Of a stretch of DNA of 64,000 nt, positions 24,801 through 37,899 are shown piece by piece. The notes below the pieces were generated by a model that saw only the letters and a list, made by a program, of their open reading frames with translations, did no database searches and was not told the DNA's origin. Numbering within the stretch: position 1 is the first letter of the stretch; each line of letters opens with the position of its first letter. The stretch comes from Lates calcarifer. Lineage: Eukaryota > Chordata > Actinopteri > Centropomidae. The position numbers and the translations under genes were made by a program. The stretch is from the NCBI RefSeq assembly GCF_001640805.2, contig NC_066844.1, forward strand, positions 14,074,543-14,138,542, in the 5' to 3' direction.

Positions 24801-26820
24801 AACACAATGATGGTTGAAGCACTTGGTAAGTTAACAGCTACTATAATGTGATAACGCTAACTTTGGCTATGTAGCGATGGCAAAAACTTACATATAACAC
24901 CTTTAAAAAAAAGGATCCCACTGATGTCACATATGTTGTCAAAAAGGTGTTATGCAGAAATGTATCTGTCCATTTCCTTATTTCTGTAATTAACATGACA
25001 CATAGTAATCAAGCCATGAAGAGACCCTTTCTTGAGGCTGCCCCTCTTCCTAACTTCTTTAGGGTAAACATACACTGAAATGATTTTTGAGGAGAGCACC
25101 CATTTACAAGGCAGCAAAGGAGAAGCACACCCACTTCCTCTTAATCATCAACATTATATTAGTATCCACTTGGTGATAAAGCATCTTTATTTCTGTTATT
25201 TTTTATATATTTTTTTTATTTCCCAGTACATCAGTGCAGCACAAGTCGAACATTCCTGCTTTACCTAGCTCAAGCAAGTTTCATGACCCTGCAAGATCAT
25301 TTTCACAGTGTACTGAATATAGCTTAAAGACAACAAATGGCTGTTTTTTAGCAGTTTGCAACAATATTTTCTTTTCTGGAAAATGACTGGTAATGTAAGG
25401 AATTTGTGTGGCTTAAACATTAAAGAATGCTGATTTGATCAACAGCCAACATACAGTAATTTTCAGTGAACTATAGGTTGTGTTTTCCTTTGGTCCCAAT
25501 ACAAATCCTACAGGGTCAACTTGGAGAAGTTTGTATTGAATACATTATTTGTACTTTGTAGGACAGTGTTTGAATTTTGGCAGACCCCTTAATTTAGCAA
25601 ACATTATATCAATATAAAAAGGTCGCAACCAAGCATTGAATGTGCTGGCTGTTTAAAACTTTGGCTGCAGAGCATAGTTACATTTGGAGCATATTTTGTC
25701 AACGGAGAGCTCAGTCAATTCAGGGCTGAGGTAATGTAATGAACCCCCTGCTACTAACTAAATGCTCCACCTCTCTGTTCAGCCAAAGTGACTTAGTCCT
25801 AAAGAGGAAAACAACGACAAGGAGATTACATCAATGGGTAGTGCTGGTAATTAAAAATGACTGACAAGCAGCCAGGTTAATCCAGCAATCCCAGCCTTGC
25901 ATAAAATGTCCCCCTGAGCTGTTTTGGGCCTTGGCACCAGTCCACTCAGGACCCGCACACATGTGGCTTCCAGATGTGGCTCCGGGGATAGATGCGGTGA
26001 GGCGCGTGGATAATTCTGTGAAGACAAGCACTCAGCACATACACAGTGGTTAAAGCACTGACACAGTCACATCCCTCATGTGTGTCCCTCAAGGGACAGT
26101 CCTACTGGCAAGATGCTCTATTTTTTTGAAGAAAAGGAAATATAGCCAGTAAGAGGAAAGTTGGCTGGTCACAGACATCTGCAAACTGAAGAACTGTACC
26201 ACCTTCAAAACCACAGTTAAATGTCATTTAATCACTCAGATCATCTCTAAAGGAATAATGAGTGATTTTGTGCTGTATGTGTCTGTACACTTGATCTCAC
26301 AAATGTTCACTGTTCCTCTCACCATAAGCTAATTAGTAGGGTAAGGACAATGATGCCATAGCCGTTAAATAAAAATGGCTTTTTAGTTAAGAGCTTTTTA
26401 GGTATTGTATGCAGCAAATAATGATCTAGTGTAAAGAATGCCCAGGCTTTTTGTTGTAACAGTAGGATTATGGTGCAGGTTTCCTTTTCCCCCATTCTTT
26501 CCTACGTGGCTTTAATCATAAATGAATAAAATTAATAATAAATATTATAATACAGAAAATCCATTACCACTGTCTCTTTTGCACTGAAAAACTTTGGTAC
26601 TTGTGGCTATGACCTACAGATGGACCTGAATACAGGCTACTGCTTTGTGTACCATAAAACATGTAATGTGACCAGGCCAAAATGAAGCACAGGCTTCTCA
26701 TTTTTCAAGTTAAAAAAAGGGTTAAGACTCTTGTCTCCTCTGCTCAGTGGAAATTAATCTAGGCCTATAGCTGTAATGGGGCAAATATATGCCAAAAATA
26801 CCCTGGCTGTAAAACAGCAG
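21841..26820. other. noncoding block with minor repeats
   Basis: (GTGA)4 at 22097-22112. A short inverted repeat at 22556-22582 is given separately. 22876-22960 begins 'taaagctgcacatggaattt', like one end of a fish MITE whose other end I could not place. 24370-24730 contains scattered 'gttagcatgctagttagc' motifs of old repeat origin. G8 run at 24225-24232. No gene seen. Confidence 0.5.
22556..22582. other. inverted repeat, 10-bp arms around TAATTA
   Basis: ttagacaacc (22556-22565) and ggttgtctaa (22573-22582) are perfect inverted copies with a 7-base spacer, taattag, that holds the homeodomain-type core TAATTA. Could form a short hairpin or be a paired site. No T-run follows that would suggest a terminator, which is not relevant in this genome. 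Confidence 0.55.
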
Positions 26821-27578
26821 AGGCCTGTACTATGAAGCAGGATTTGCAGTTAGCGAGGTAACTTCAGGTTTAACTCTGGGTTTTCAGTCTAGCTTTCAAT
26901 CTACAACGGTGGTTCACACACGGGGTAAATCGCTATGCTAAATTATGCTGAATGTCCAACCTGCTCCGGGGCAGGTTAACTTCAGAGGATCAGATCAAAA
27001 CCTGTCATCAGCCCAACTACTGACCAATCAGATCACTAGAAAACGAGCGTCATCATTCCAACAGGATCCCAACATGGACAAAAGAATTCACAATAAAGTA
27101 ACAAATAATAAAGACAGATAGATATTTTTATAGATCACTGGAATTGTTTTGCTGCTCCAGTCTTTTGATATGTCTCCAACAGGGCTTAATCACACTAAAT
27201 GATCACATAATTACTAATATATCTTCATATTGATTGAACAAAGATTCTTTTGTTCATGAACTGTTGAATATTTCCCACAATTATAAATGAATATTTCAGT
27301 CAGATTCATGATAACTCAGAAAGCAAAAATGCAATCAGTAAATCCTCATAAATTCTCATGTCTTATTAGGTACTTTGCTCATGGTTCTGACAACGTTGCT
27401 TTTAATTAACAACTCTGCCTCTTTCACATGAACATGCTTGGGAAATCGTGGGTTGACTTAACGAGTTGATAACCACCCTCGTACAACTGTTCAGCGAGAC
27501 TGTGGTTGTTAGGTTTAGTGAAGCCAGATAACGAAAAGATATCCTGGATATGTTGAACTTGCTTCATAATACAGGTCT
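26821..27578. mobile_element. non-autonomous PIF/Harbinger (ISL2EU-like) DNA transposon
   Basis: Left terminus 'aggcctgtactatgaagcag' (26821-26840) and right terminus 'cttgcttcataatacaggtc' (27558-27577) are imperfect inverted copies (about 17 of the first 21 bases pair). The flanking triplet CAG occurs on both sides (26818-26820 and 27579-27581) and may be a target duplication. Internal 'aactctgggttttcag', 'ctgaccaatcagatcac', 'aactctgcctctttcacatg' and 'gccagataacgaaaagat' are familiar internal parts of fish ISL2EU/Harbinger-derived elements. There is no transposase or Myb-like frame, so it depended on proteins supplied in trans. Length 758 bp. Confidence 0.8.
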
Positions 27579-29616
27579 CAGAGCTGTCACTCAGGAACTT
27601 AAGTTTTCAGAATCTTCAACATGATGCATTTGATATCGTTATCTTGGGTTGATCTTCTCGATATATTCTCTGTTGTTTGTTGTAGTCAGCTGAATATGGA
27701 CAAAAAATCTGGTGTTATCTCCAAGTGGCTCTTCGTGATAAACCAAGACATCACTAAAATAGTAGGGAGACTGTATTTTGCGTGCATAACAATGTGTGTC
27801 AGTACAGTATATGTTGGCACTGCCTGTGATCCTGTGGCCAAGGTTAGTTATTAGAGGTTCCAGTGGTCTCAAAGGGACCCAGCATTGTCAGCATCCAAAC
27901 TCTTCCAACAGTGCTGTAGGGAAACTTCCAAGATAAGTTGATGAATTTGGAGCCAAAACCACTGAATTGGAAAAGTATGGGCTGCACTCAAGATATTTAC
28001 CTGTGGTCTGCCGCAAGAAATGCTCTGCCACCATGAGAGTTTGTGAATTGAGGGTGACAGGATGTACTTATGGTTAAATCTTACCAGACAGAGTGGCTAA
28101 AAAGAAAAAAAGGGGAGTGCAGAGAGGAGAGGAAAGGAGCTGCAAAGAAAAGAATTTAGCAAGAGAAATAGCCACTGAGTGTTTGGAGAGGCTACTTTGG
28201 TAAAATGTCTTGCTGAGCACTGTTTAAAACTTTCTTGACTGTTATATTCCTTTTGGACCAAGATGAAGGATGCTCCAGTCAGAGAAAACTTTGCTGTCAT
28301 TCATCCCTGAGATGAGAGCAAATATAAAGCTAAGACTCTTTCCTCTCATTCAGACTTTAGAGTTTGGACAACTGGACAGCACACTCATGTCAGAGTTTGC
28401 AGCAATGTTTGATCATTTCATGCAGTTTTTGCTAACCCTGGAAAGACTCCGACACATCCTCACCACGTGGCTGCATCCCTGTTTGAGAGGAAAGAGCGCA
28501 GATATCTCTGATCTCGACAGCAATCCCCAGAGAACAGGTTTTCATCTCTATTCCTGATAAATCTCTGAACAAAAACAAGAGATTCGGATATTCTTCAAAG
28601 GAGGCTGAGAAAATCTATAACCCATCTGGGCGGAGCCTTTCATCAATATCACATGAGGATCTCACAGTGTTCTCATGTGAAGCTGGCAAAGAGGTTTTCT
28701 TTTTCTACTGCAGCTCTGACCACAGAAGGCTGGGTTTTTGTGTGGAGCTGTGGGAATGTGGCAGTAGCAGACATAGTGTGGACACTGAAAACAAAGTAGG
28801 TCTTGACAGGTTGAAGGTCCTGCACAATAAAAGGATTGTGGAGGTTTGCCCGCAGTTGCAGTTGTTTTAATTGGCTGAAGCTGGATCAACACAAGTTCTC
28901 CTTCAAAGAAACAAATCAAAATTTTTAACAGCACCTGGATGGATGGACCAAAAAAAAGTGATGAGTCTCCTCCTCCAGATCTATCAGGGCCATTTTCTGC
29001 TCTACTGGTTACAGGAGAGAAGCAGAATTGCACTGCTACTTGTTCTACAGCTTAATTAGTGGTGAGAAATACACACATAAACACACTGAACACACTGCAA
29101 AGTAAAGGATTACATTTATTTGTCTTATTTTATGATTTTCTGAGTGGTTTAGTCTATTCAGTTAATTTTTTTTTACTGATGCCTATTTAACTTTACTAAA
29201 TTCAAAACTTAGATTGTCATATTCATATTTCATGGAGTCAGACATCAGGCATCTGTATCGAACTTATACAAATTTATAGGGACATTATTTAACTGTAACT
29301 TGAAAACAAAATCTGACTATATGAGTTGTCTGTTATTTGTGGTTATGTAAAAGTCCAGGGGGAAAATCTGTCTCTTAACTGCTAAATGCTCCGCTATGTT
29401 AACCAGCTAGCCAAAACCTTTTTTCTGTCTGCTATTTGATGCTGGGCAGGCAGCACACAGTGCTTGCTGCATCTGGAAACGAACAGTGCTGATGAGAATG
29501 AACAAAATTAGCTAGCCTCTGACTCTAAAACCAAATCATTAAGCTGGTAGAGCTAAAATGTTTTGTAGATGGAAACTGAATGTTTGGAGAATAATCAAAT
29601 GCCATTTGATCATTTG
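27579..29616. other. noncoding block with overlapping open frames, no recognised gene
   Basis: 28270-28557 (+, 95 codons) and 28667-29059 (+, one internal stop at 28868) are open, as is 28662-29033 on the minus strand (123 codons). I recognise no domain in any of them. 'cacatgaggatctcacagtg' near 28651 and its surroundings are complex and repeat-free. A diverged pseudogene or an unannotated exon cannot be excluded, but the frames overlap on both strands and their lengths fit chance. Confidence 0.4.
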
Positions 29617-29847
29617 TTAAAGCGGCACTAGGTAACTTTTAAAAGACTCTATGTCTTTGCTTGGTCCGGTATGACTAGTAGATTATGGTGGCTAATGCTG
29701 ACTGATATTAGCTTGTTTCAACGGACATAAGTGAGATAATTCCCTACACTATGATATGCAACTGTTAAACTACATTTTAGCATTTGGCAATTTCCTCTGA
29801 ATGTCAGATGGCTGCTGCTCAGTAAAGGTTACATAGTCTCACTTTGA
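29617..29847. mobile_element. short TIR element (MITE), about 230 bp
   Basis: Left end 'ttaaagcggcactaggtaac' (29617-29636) matches the complement of the right end 'gttacatagtctcactttga' (29828-29847). About 16 of 20 positions pair. 'Ttaaagcggcactatgtaac' type ends are common in teleost MITEs. No coding capacity. Confidence 0.7.
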
Positions 29848-32800
29848 TAGTAAAATAATTCAGAGTAGCAGCTGTAAGGAAAAGGACACATTTATAGTAA
29901 AATTTGATTACAGCAAAGCAGGAAAATTTAAGTAAAGTACAAAGCTAGTTTTGTACTTTCACTTAATACAAGTACTACAAGTATGTATTTTAGTCCTTTC
30001 CATATCTCCTTCATATTTTCTCCACAACATTTTTTGACAGATCAAATATCAATTCAATATCATATCAATTTTTCCAAAACCTGCTGAGGCGATGTTGGTA
30101 TTTTTCAGCATCACAAGTCTACCCTTCTATCCTGCTATCCTGTCAGCTCTTCAGAGGTCAGGTATCATCTCTCTTTTCAGACTTGGCAGCAGTGCTCATC
30201 AACAGCAGCCACACCTGTGTGTCTGTCAGTGTTCTGACCTCTCTGCAGCCCCGCAGGTATACACAAAGACATGCACTGTATGACCCAGCACTCACAGAAC
30301 AAACAACTTTATTCATATTCACTCGCTCCCTACCTTTTTGCTCTCTTTTTTTTCCTAGTTCACCCACTTCACCGGAGACGCACACAGAAAAGAAGGTCAT
30401 TATCTGGTGTAGGGCTAAATGAGCCATTGCTGACAATGATGAAAATCACAACAAATCTCTCATTACAGGAAGCAAGAGTCCAGTGGACTAGTTTTGGCCC
30501 CACCGCAGGGCATTCTGGTTGGTTGACCTGGAACTGATACTGTTCAGGGAAAAGCATGGAAGGAAATCCTTGAGCCTTACAGAAACAAAGTGAGGGAAAA
30601 CTAGCGGAAAGTCCTCTTGTGTCAGATTTATACTGTGACGGTGAACATTTATGTTGCAGGAGATCCTTAAGTCCTCCTGCTTCAGAACACTTCCTGTATG
30701 CTTCAGTACACACATTGTGATCTTGCAGATTAAGCATGGAAAGAATAACAGCACCTGACCACACATTACATACCATATCACTTTCTCTATTGCTTCATTG
30801 AATGGTTGTATCCCATGAGAGGAGACAGGGAACAGAATGCATTGATCCTGTTATGGAAGAACAGAGTTTGGTATGCACAGAATTTGTCCAGCGGTTTCTA
30901 TGTCTGAGCTGTGGCTTGACCCCTCTCTGGGTCTCATCAGGCGTCTCTTGGCCGCAGACAAGGAGGCAGGAGGGAACTAGTTCTTTACCCCTGAGGAAAT
31001 GAAAGAGGCAAAGGTACCCAGTCCCTGCTGACCTCCATCCCTTTACATTGCCACTCAGAATGACCTCAGAAAACCTGCCTACAACATATATGTCTGTCAA
31101 AGGGGCCCCCTGTGCATGTTTTAAATACTTGACTGTCGCTCATTTAAAAATGCATACAACACACTGTGGTGCTTTCAGATGAACTGGAAATGAGGATGGA
31201 GCCTGCTGTCTATCAAAATGAACATTTCCTCTTTGTTTGACACATGACAAAGTAACACCTGGGTGACACAAAACAGACCCTATAACCTTTTCAAAACCAA
31301 TCAAGAATTTGAGTTGTTTAGATTTACAAGTCATATACAAACACACCTATCATGACACATGCGCATTAGAGGTGTTCAGTACACATATGAATGAACCTTT
31401 ACCAGCAAATCTTCAAAATGAACGGACTATTATGTCACTGACCAAATCAAGCCTGTGGCAGTGGAGCTCCACTTATTGGTGACTCAGAACATTCAGCTGT
31501 TGTGACTTCAGCTGTGGTTCACAACATGTTACCTCGCATGTATAGGTTAGTTTTGTAGTGAACGTTACAGCTTGGACTAGCAATAGCCTGAATGTACTAA
31601 CCATAAGAATCAGTGCAGAGCATCAGGCCATATAAACGGTGATGTATTCAACTACTGCTCTAAGTACCAAAGTGCATCCAAATGGCGATATGTTCAGAAA
31701 AGTGTAATTAGAACATTTTTGTTAAGCCCTGTCCCATGTATTAACAGTTGCCATGTTTGTCAAGCTTCCCATTCTTGCAACCTGCAAATGTATTTTACAG
31801 AAATGAACTACCTTCCACTGGAAATATACAGTAATCTTCAAAACAATCTATCTATTTCAGACTTGTCTTAGATGTAGGCTGAAATTATGACTATCTGCTA
31901 GAAAATTCCCCATTAGAAAAAGGGAAATTTAATAATGTATCACAAAATAATGTAGTTAGCTAATGATTTGTTCCTTGGCCTCAGAAGTAACATTGGTTTA
32001 GCCTAACATTGTAGGTGGTAAGCCTGTTAGTGGGGCCTGCTAATGTTTGTGGTTTACAGTACAGCAGAATAACACACTGTTTAATCCATTCCTTACAATT
32101 TCCTTTTTTTTTTTTGTTGGTTTTGGAAAGGCTAAACAAGATACAACCCTACAAATCTATAGCCTCACGATGGCCTGTATAGACGCACAATGTTGAGCAA
32201 AGACCTTTACAACCAGCTTAGGTCTTGAAGTAGCAGTTATCGGCATAGCACATGAGTAACATAGTGAGTCAGGTTAAGTAAATATACTATAAATGGTTTC
32301 TGTTCGGTGCCATGGGGTTAGGGTGGTGCAAAGAGGGTATGAACTGAGCCAATGGTCTTGCTGTGTGTGTTCCCGAGTAAACATGGAGTCATTAGCCCCT
32401 TCCTTTATTTCTCCTCTGCATAGCCATGGCCACTTGACCCTCATAAAAGTGATGAACAGTGTGTGTCTAGAGATACTTACTCATGATAACACTCAAAAAT
32501 CTAGAAAGGGAAGACTTTCACCTCCTAGAGCACCTTTTACTGTTGACTCACCACAGATTGACAAAGACACACAATAACTCCTCAGAGTCACATGACCTGT
32601 CTCTCAGTTCCTCTTTGAATCAGTATTTAAAAGCTCTCCTGCTGTCTTAAAGTCATGAATGGGTTTTAAGACATCCCAGGGCAGAATGGCCCATCGCTCA
32701 GTAAACATATGACATTGGTTAATGCACAGCCAGGATGGTTTCATGGGGTTCACTGTAATGCTACACCACAAGTTGGAGGGCATTAACTCTGCTTGTGTGA

Positions 32801-35214
32801 CTTTAATGGAAACAAGGGAGAGTGGAGCTTCCACAAGCCACTAGTTCTGCAGTGTGTTGGCTAACAAGTCTGTTCAAACATTTTCCTTCCTTCCTGACAA
32901 AAGACATATACGTTTCCCCTCAGTGTCTGCTAACAATGACTTTTATAGATTAGAGCTGTCAGGCCGTTCATTGGTTTATATACTGTGCTGCCTCAGTTTT
33001 CTTGCTTTAAAGCCTGTCATGTTGTATGGAAGGATGTGTTTAATGTATACTGCAGAAGCATGGATGGATATATCAGCAATACTATATGGCATTAAAACAC
33101 TGGGTCCTGTATCTAACTTAAAGAGGTACAGAGATAAACCAAAAAATAAAAAATCTAATTTTTAGCCAGTGACTACTAAGTTTCTCAGCTAGCATGACAA
33201 TCGTCACTGGCAGATTTTTATCAGACCTAGTTAGCTTGCCAATGTTAACTCTGTGTGATGGCTGAAAACTTCAGCTGACTAATTGACTAGAAGGTGACTA
33301 ACTATAAGCCTGTAAAAAGGTGTCAAATATGCACTTGCTCCCTACACACTGTATATGACATCATGACATCAAAGACTGATGCTCAAGGTGTAGTGTATGT
33401 CCTTACAAGTCAGCGCAGAGTAGACCTAGTGTTATATTGCAGTGTTATTAAAAACTATTTATTCTTATAGAATTATTGAATCTGTTTTATGACATTAAAA
33501 CTGTTGTTATTTGTTCAGCAAAATCAGTTAGAGGACATGAAGATTGATAGAGGGCACCGTCTCGTAATATTCATCTCTGATATCATTGCAGATTGACCTG
33601 AAACTGAAAATGACTGGGTAACCAATATTACTGAACCTGGATGGTTTGAGGGTTTTTGGTTTTGCCTCTTCACTTTATGGATTGATCTATTCAGTATCAC
33701 TGGGGGGAGAATGGTGTGATTGTGATTTTAGCATTGTTACCCTGCATTCACACCATCACAAGTATGATATGATATGATATGATATATAGAGCAACACTGT
33801 TACGTACGCTCCGAGGCAGCTGCGCAAACCGTAGTGGCACAAGCTGACCTAATTTTCTGCAAAGTTCAACTAAAATGATCTTTGACCCCAAATATGCTGA
33901 CCATAACAATGTGTTTTCAAAGAAATTCCAGCCCTGATAAGTTATGATGGTGCTAAATTTCAAGCAAGGGAGACATATTGCGATTATTTACATTACAGTG
34001 TCTTCCATAAAATTCTCATTAGCTGCTTTGTTCAGTATGATAATACTAATCTTTCTCATAAAGAAATTCAGTTCACCCTACACTTTACCTTTACTGTTCA
34101 CACTTGTACATTTTTGTAAAAGATGCATAATTTAAGTGTTCTGTCATCATTCTGCCTTGTCCATCTGAATAATTTTCATTCCCACACTTCATCCACACTT
34201 TAATTGCCATCTATCACTTTAATGGTGGAGTAACTTAACACTAAACAGCATACCCAATAAAGACAAAGTATTCCCACCCTTACCTGATCCAGTCAGCCAG
34301 CAGTAGTAGGAGGGCTCATTACTGCTCACATGGGGCACAGTGTCATACTACGACTCATAAAAAAACATGGCCACAGCAGCTGTGGTAGCTATGTAGCTCA
34401 CTTACAGAGGCATTATTTATGCTGAGGTTGTGCGGGGGGGGGTGGTAAGAGTGGTTTGGTGCCCTGTCTGTCTGTCACGCTGCTCAACTTGGGCTCCTTT
34501 TTTATAAGCCTTTGGTGCCAGGGGCCCCAGCTCACACCGGCGTGGGAAAGCAGGCTAACCATCAGGTTATGTGGAGGTTTTTATGGTGCATTGTCCAGAG
34601 AAGGTTGAAGGTGGAAGGCTCAGAGTCCATGACCTTTGTAAACTCTATGCACACATAATAAAGTGTGTATCCACATATCGCTCACAACCACAAAAACACT
34701 TAAATTCTCCATCTCTTCCTGTTGATTGTAACACAAGCAAAGATGGTTATTTATGTGCGTGTTGGACCTCTTGATCATAAGCCATAGCTTTTGTTGCTCA
34801 TCCCTCTCCTGTATCGGATGTAGGGTATTCAGCCAGGATATATGTGTGTTTGCGGTATGAGCAATGCATCAGTGGGCTTGATAAATCCACATCTTAGAGC
34901 CTCTGTAAATTTGCTCCAGTCCACCACTGAATCGTCCCTCTCTTGGTTGATGAGTCAGCTGTGACCAAAACTGAGGCATCTCAACCTCATATCCGCATTT
35001 TCACTATGACGACCAAAGAGTCATTTAGCATTGTAAGCAGTGGGTTTTGGGGTTTGTAAACACTCTTTACTTGGCTAATTTTCAAAAGGTCTCATCCAAT
35101 TGAAGGCATTGGCATTTTAACAGCATTTCTACAGTACAGTATCTTTCATGTGTGCAGGCGAAATAAAAAACTTTCAAATGAGGTCCACATTCCATCTACT
35201 AGGAGTAGGTGACA
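29848..35214. other. noncoding block
   Basis: 29930-30000 holds phrases of the widespread fish repeat with 'taagtaaagtacaaag' and 'acttaatacaagtactac', heavily decayed. (TATGA)4 lies at 33763-33782. G-run 34433-34442. Open frames reach 135 codons (30369-30776, minus) with no domain. A 64-nt exon-like piece at 34284-34347 (minus) is described separately. Otherwise nothing. Confidence 0.5.
34284..34347 (-). other. exon-like segment, weak candidate
   Basis: On the minus strand the segment is preceded by a T-run and 'gagtcgtag' (AG at 34348-34349) and followed by CAG/GTAAGG, a strong donor. Only one frame is open. It reads YDTVPHVSSNEPSYYCWLTG then S plus one base, and a stop codon lies immediately upstream in the same frame. 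I do not recognise the protein. At 64 nt, an open frame between chance splice sites is common, so confidence is low. Confidence 0.2.
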
Positions 35215-35795
35215 GACTGTAGATTAAAAGTCTACCGCCATGTTAGTGGCTCTGTGAAGTTGTCCATAGGCACAGCAGTGCTTTGAGCTGAATGACATAA
35301 GTATTCTAACAAAATCTTACTAAGAAGGTAATGTTTCAGCTGAGTCATGGTGAACATGCCTTTAGTATTTAGTCATAAACCAAAGTATTAGTCAAATGTT
35401 GACCTGCTGGAGTCAGGTGTTTTCCTCATTTTGGTTCATGCACCAGGGAATGAGAATGTCACTACCAAAATTTGTGGCAGTCCATCATTTTGACATAGAG
35501 ATACTTCACTGAATAACTGATCAAATTGGACCTGTTTGTGGTGATAGAGGAGATGATTAAAATCAAGGGATACATATCATCTGGGAACCATGAATATATG
35601 CAACAAATTTCATGGAAATCCATTCAATAGTTCTCAAGATATTATAAGAACGAACAAAGGTGAGAGGAGTTAAAGGAGTCATAGTTAAAGTCATCAGGTT
35701 CATATTCTGGGGACCATGAATGTATACATTTTTGAAACCCATGGAAATCCATCTAGTAGTTGCTGAGATATTTCAGTCTGGACCAGTTAGCATGG
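35215..35795 (+). repeat. dispersed repeat family A, long plus-strand copy
   Basis: Ordered blocks: 'gccatgttagtggctctgtg', 'gcagtgctttgagctgaatg', 'agtcataaaccaaagtatta', 'gcaccagggaatgagaatgt', 'catctgggaaccatgaat', 'caaatttcatggaaatccat', 'tcaatagttctcaagatatt', 'ggaaatccatctagtagttg' and 'gagatatttcagtctggacc'. The last three blocks repeat the family's internal duplication. This copy reaches further to the 3' side than the copy at 21255. Confidence 0.8.
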
Positions 35796-37199
35796 CTAAA
35801 AAGAGTGTTTGACAGCTATTGGGAAGTGTACGTGTATAGGAGGAAAAGACAAAGAAGAAGCAGATTTGAGACACTGTGTTTTTCAGTGTTTTCAAACTCT
35901 TCCCCCACCTATCCTCTAAAAATGGTCCTTTGGCTCTCCTATCTAACAGATGGATCTCTTCTTCCTCTTGCCTTTCACACATGCTCAACAGTGATTCAAA
36001 GCAAATGTCATGCTTCTTGAAATGAGAGAGGTTCACTTTATGACCCATTCTCTGCACACAGTGTGGGCTCTGAAAGGTTTTACATATTAACAAATTGCAG
36101 GAACAAGTATTCTGTTGCAGGGTCCTCGGAGTCAGACTTGTACTGACCAAAACCTAATGTTTCACACTGAAGCCCAAAAACGAGTTTTAAAGCCAGCATT
36201 GCAATTACAGTTAACTGCAACAGCATTGCAAAATGTCACTATAACTACATTACTCTGTTTGCAGCTTTAACCGTAATGACGTATGATGTAATTTAAATCA
36301 TACTAAAAGTTGGAATGTAACACAGAACTATCATTCCTACTCTTGATTATACACAAAAAGTGGTACATTCTGTTTAAGGAGAGATTTGAAAAAAAAATTA
36401 TTGGAATAGGAAGAGTTGACACAGCATAGCTTGTCTCCTGGCAGGTGCCTCATCTTCCAGCAGTCCCATATTCCCCACATGTTCACTTCACTCCATCAAA
36501 ACATAACATTTGACTGGGTGTCTCTGTGCTCATGGAAGTGCCCAGATACAAGTTAGGTTCCCAGGGCAGAGCATGAAAAAGCCCTTAGCTGGGTGCATTC
36601 ATGCACCTGCCCAGGGTACACTAGAGTATTTGTGTGTGTACCGTTGGTAAGTATGGTCATTTATACAGCCAGCTGAATGTACAAGTTGAAGACTGATGGG
36701 AGACATTTGTTACAGGATGTAAATGTGTTTACACCTGCTTTAAGCACTACTGTCCTGTACTTGTAGAAGACAATTTATTTTTAGCATTTATATTGTGCAT
36801 ATATCATTTGATAAAGACATAGATTCAGATAAAAAATACTGGAATTACATTTTTTTTGTAAAGTTAAACTCTGTTATCACATATTTTCAAGACCTTTATC
36901 TGTATCCAAGTAAATCTCATATCAGTGACATACTTAATTTCTCAGGGTAGTATTCATTTTATTGTATGTTCTCTGTCATTTAGCCAACCAATTTTATGTT
37001 TTAGAGAAAAATATCTATCGCTCACTTGGACTTTGTTATAGATATTTTTTCATTAAGTCACCACACACATGCCTCATTTGTTAAAGAGTAGGAAAATGCC
37101 TTTGTTTCCACAGATGTTTCACATGAGTCCCATCTGCTGATCTATATTGCACTATGATAATCCTGCCAACTGGCACTTATCTATTCCTTACGCTAAACA
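35796..37199. other. noncoding block
   Basis: No gene. A 125-codon minus frame (35773-36150) overlaps the repeat edge and has no domain. An isolated good donor (GTTG/GTAAGT at 36646-36656) lacks a convincing exon. AT-rich from 36770 to 37060. Confidence 0.55.
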
Positions 37200-37620
37200 A
37201 TCAAAGATATCCCCTGAGCTTTTAATTCATCTGCGTTGCATCATGGCACACATCTGGGACCGGTTGTTTGTGGCATTTGAAGCCTCCCGATGAGCGGATG
37301 GAACCTGAGACCATGTACGTTCCCATGAGTTCATGATGTGCTTCATCTCCCCTGCTCCACCATGCTGCTGAGCCCAAACCGCAGCAGATGTTATTGAGTG
37401 CACATTTGTAAATATTTACCCTGGTGAGGAGCCTATGAAACTGAGGGAGGCGCACGATCGATGGCGACGCCGACAGAACGGCAGATATTGGCCTCTGAAT
37501 TAGTTCTGTGTTTTCAATCATGGTAGTCGTGTTGAAAAGGTGCCTGTAATGACACAGCACATTCCAATTTCACAGGAAACGCTTGGAGGAAGTTTGAAAC
37601 CAAACTGAGGCAGCCATTAG
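37200..37620. promoter_or_regulatory. possible conserved noncoding element (or cryptic minus-strand exon)
   Basis: Complex sequence with a CpG cluster rare in this window ('gaggcgcacgatcgatggcg', 'acgccgacagaacggc' at about 37446-37482). A minus frame of 112 codons covers 37222-37560. Within it, 'gtgtcattacag' could act as acceptor and AGG/GTAAAT as donor, but I recognise no protein in the segment between. CpG retention suggests constraint. Which kind is not settled. Confidence 0.35.
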
Positions 37621-37899
37621 GTGTGGTTTCAGAACTGGCAGTGATATTTCTAAGCTGAGCTCATAGACTGGAGGCACTTAAGTGGAGGGAATAATAAGCT
37701 TAAGATAAGTACCCTCATAGTGCCCCCCTGCAATGGTTTCTCATTACAGAGTTCTCTGCTGAGCTTTGAGTGGTTGAGGTGCACTGTTATACACTTTATT
37801 ATATTATATAACAGCTGATTAGGCTGATTTGAGTTGCTAATATTGGTTTACAGCTATATTTTTTAAATGAATTGAAGGAAAACCTTTATTTAACCTCTC

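Noticed and set aside
30181..30256. 76-nt segment between 'ctctcttttcag' and CGCAG/GTATAC
   Set aside because: Several frames are open on both strands, the donor is only moderate, and no family is recognised.
36580..36656. Plus-strand donor GTTG/GTAAGT
   Set aside because: No convincing acceptor upstream; likely a chance match.
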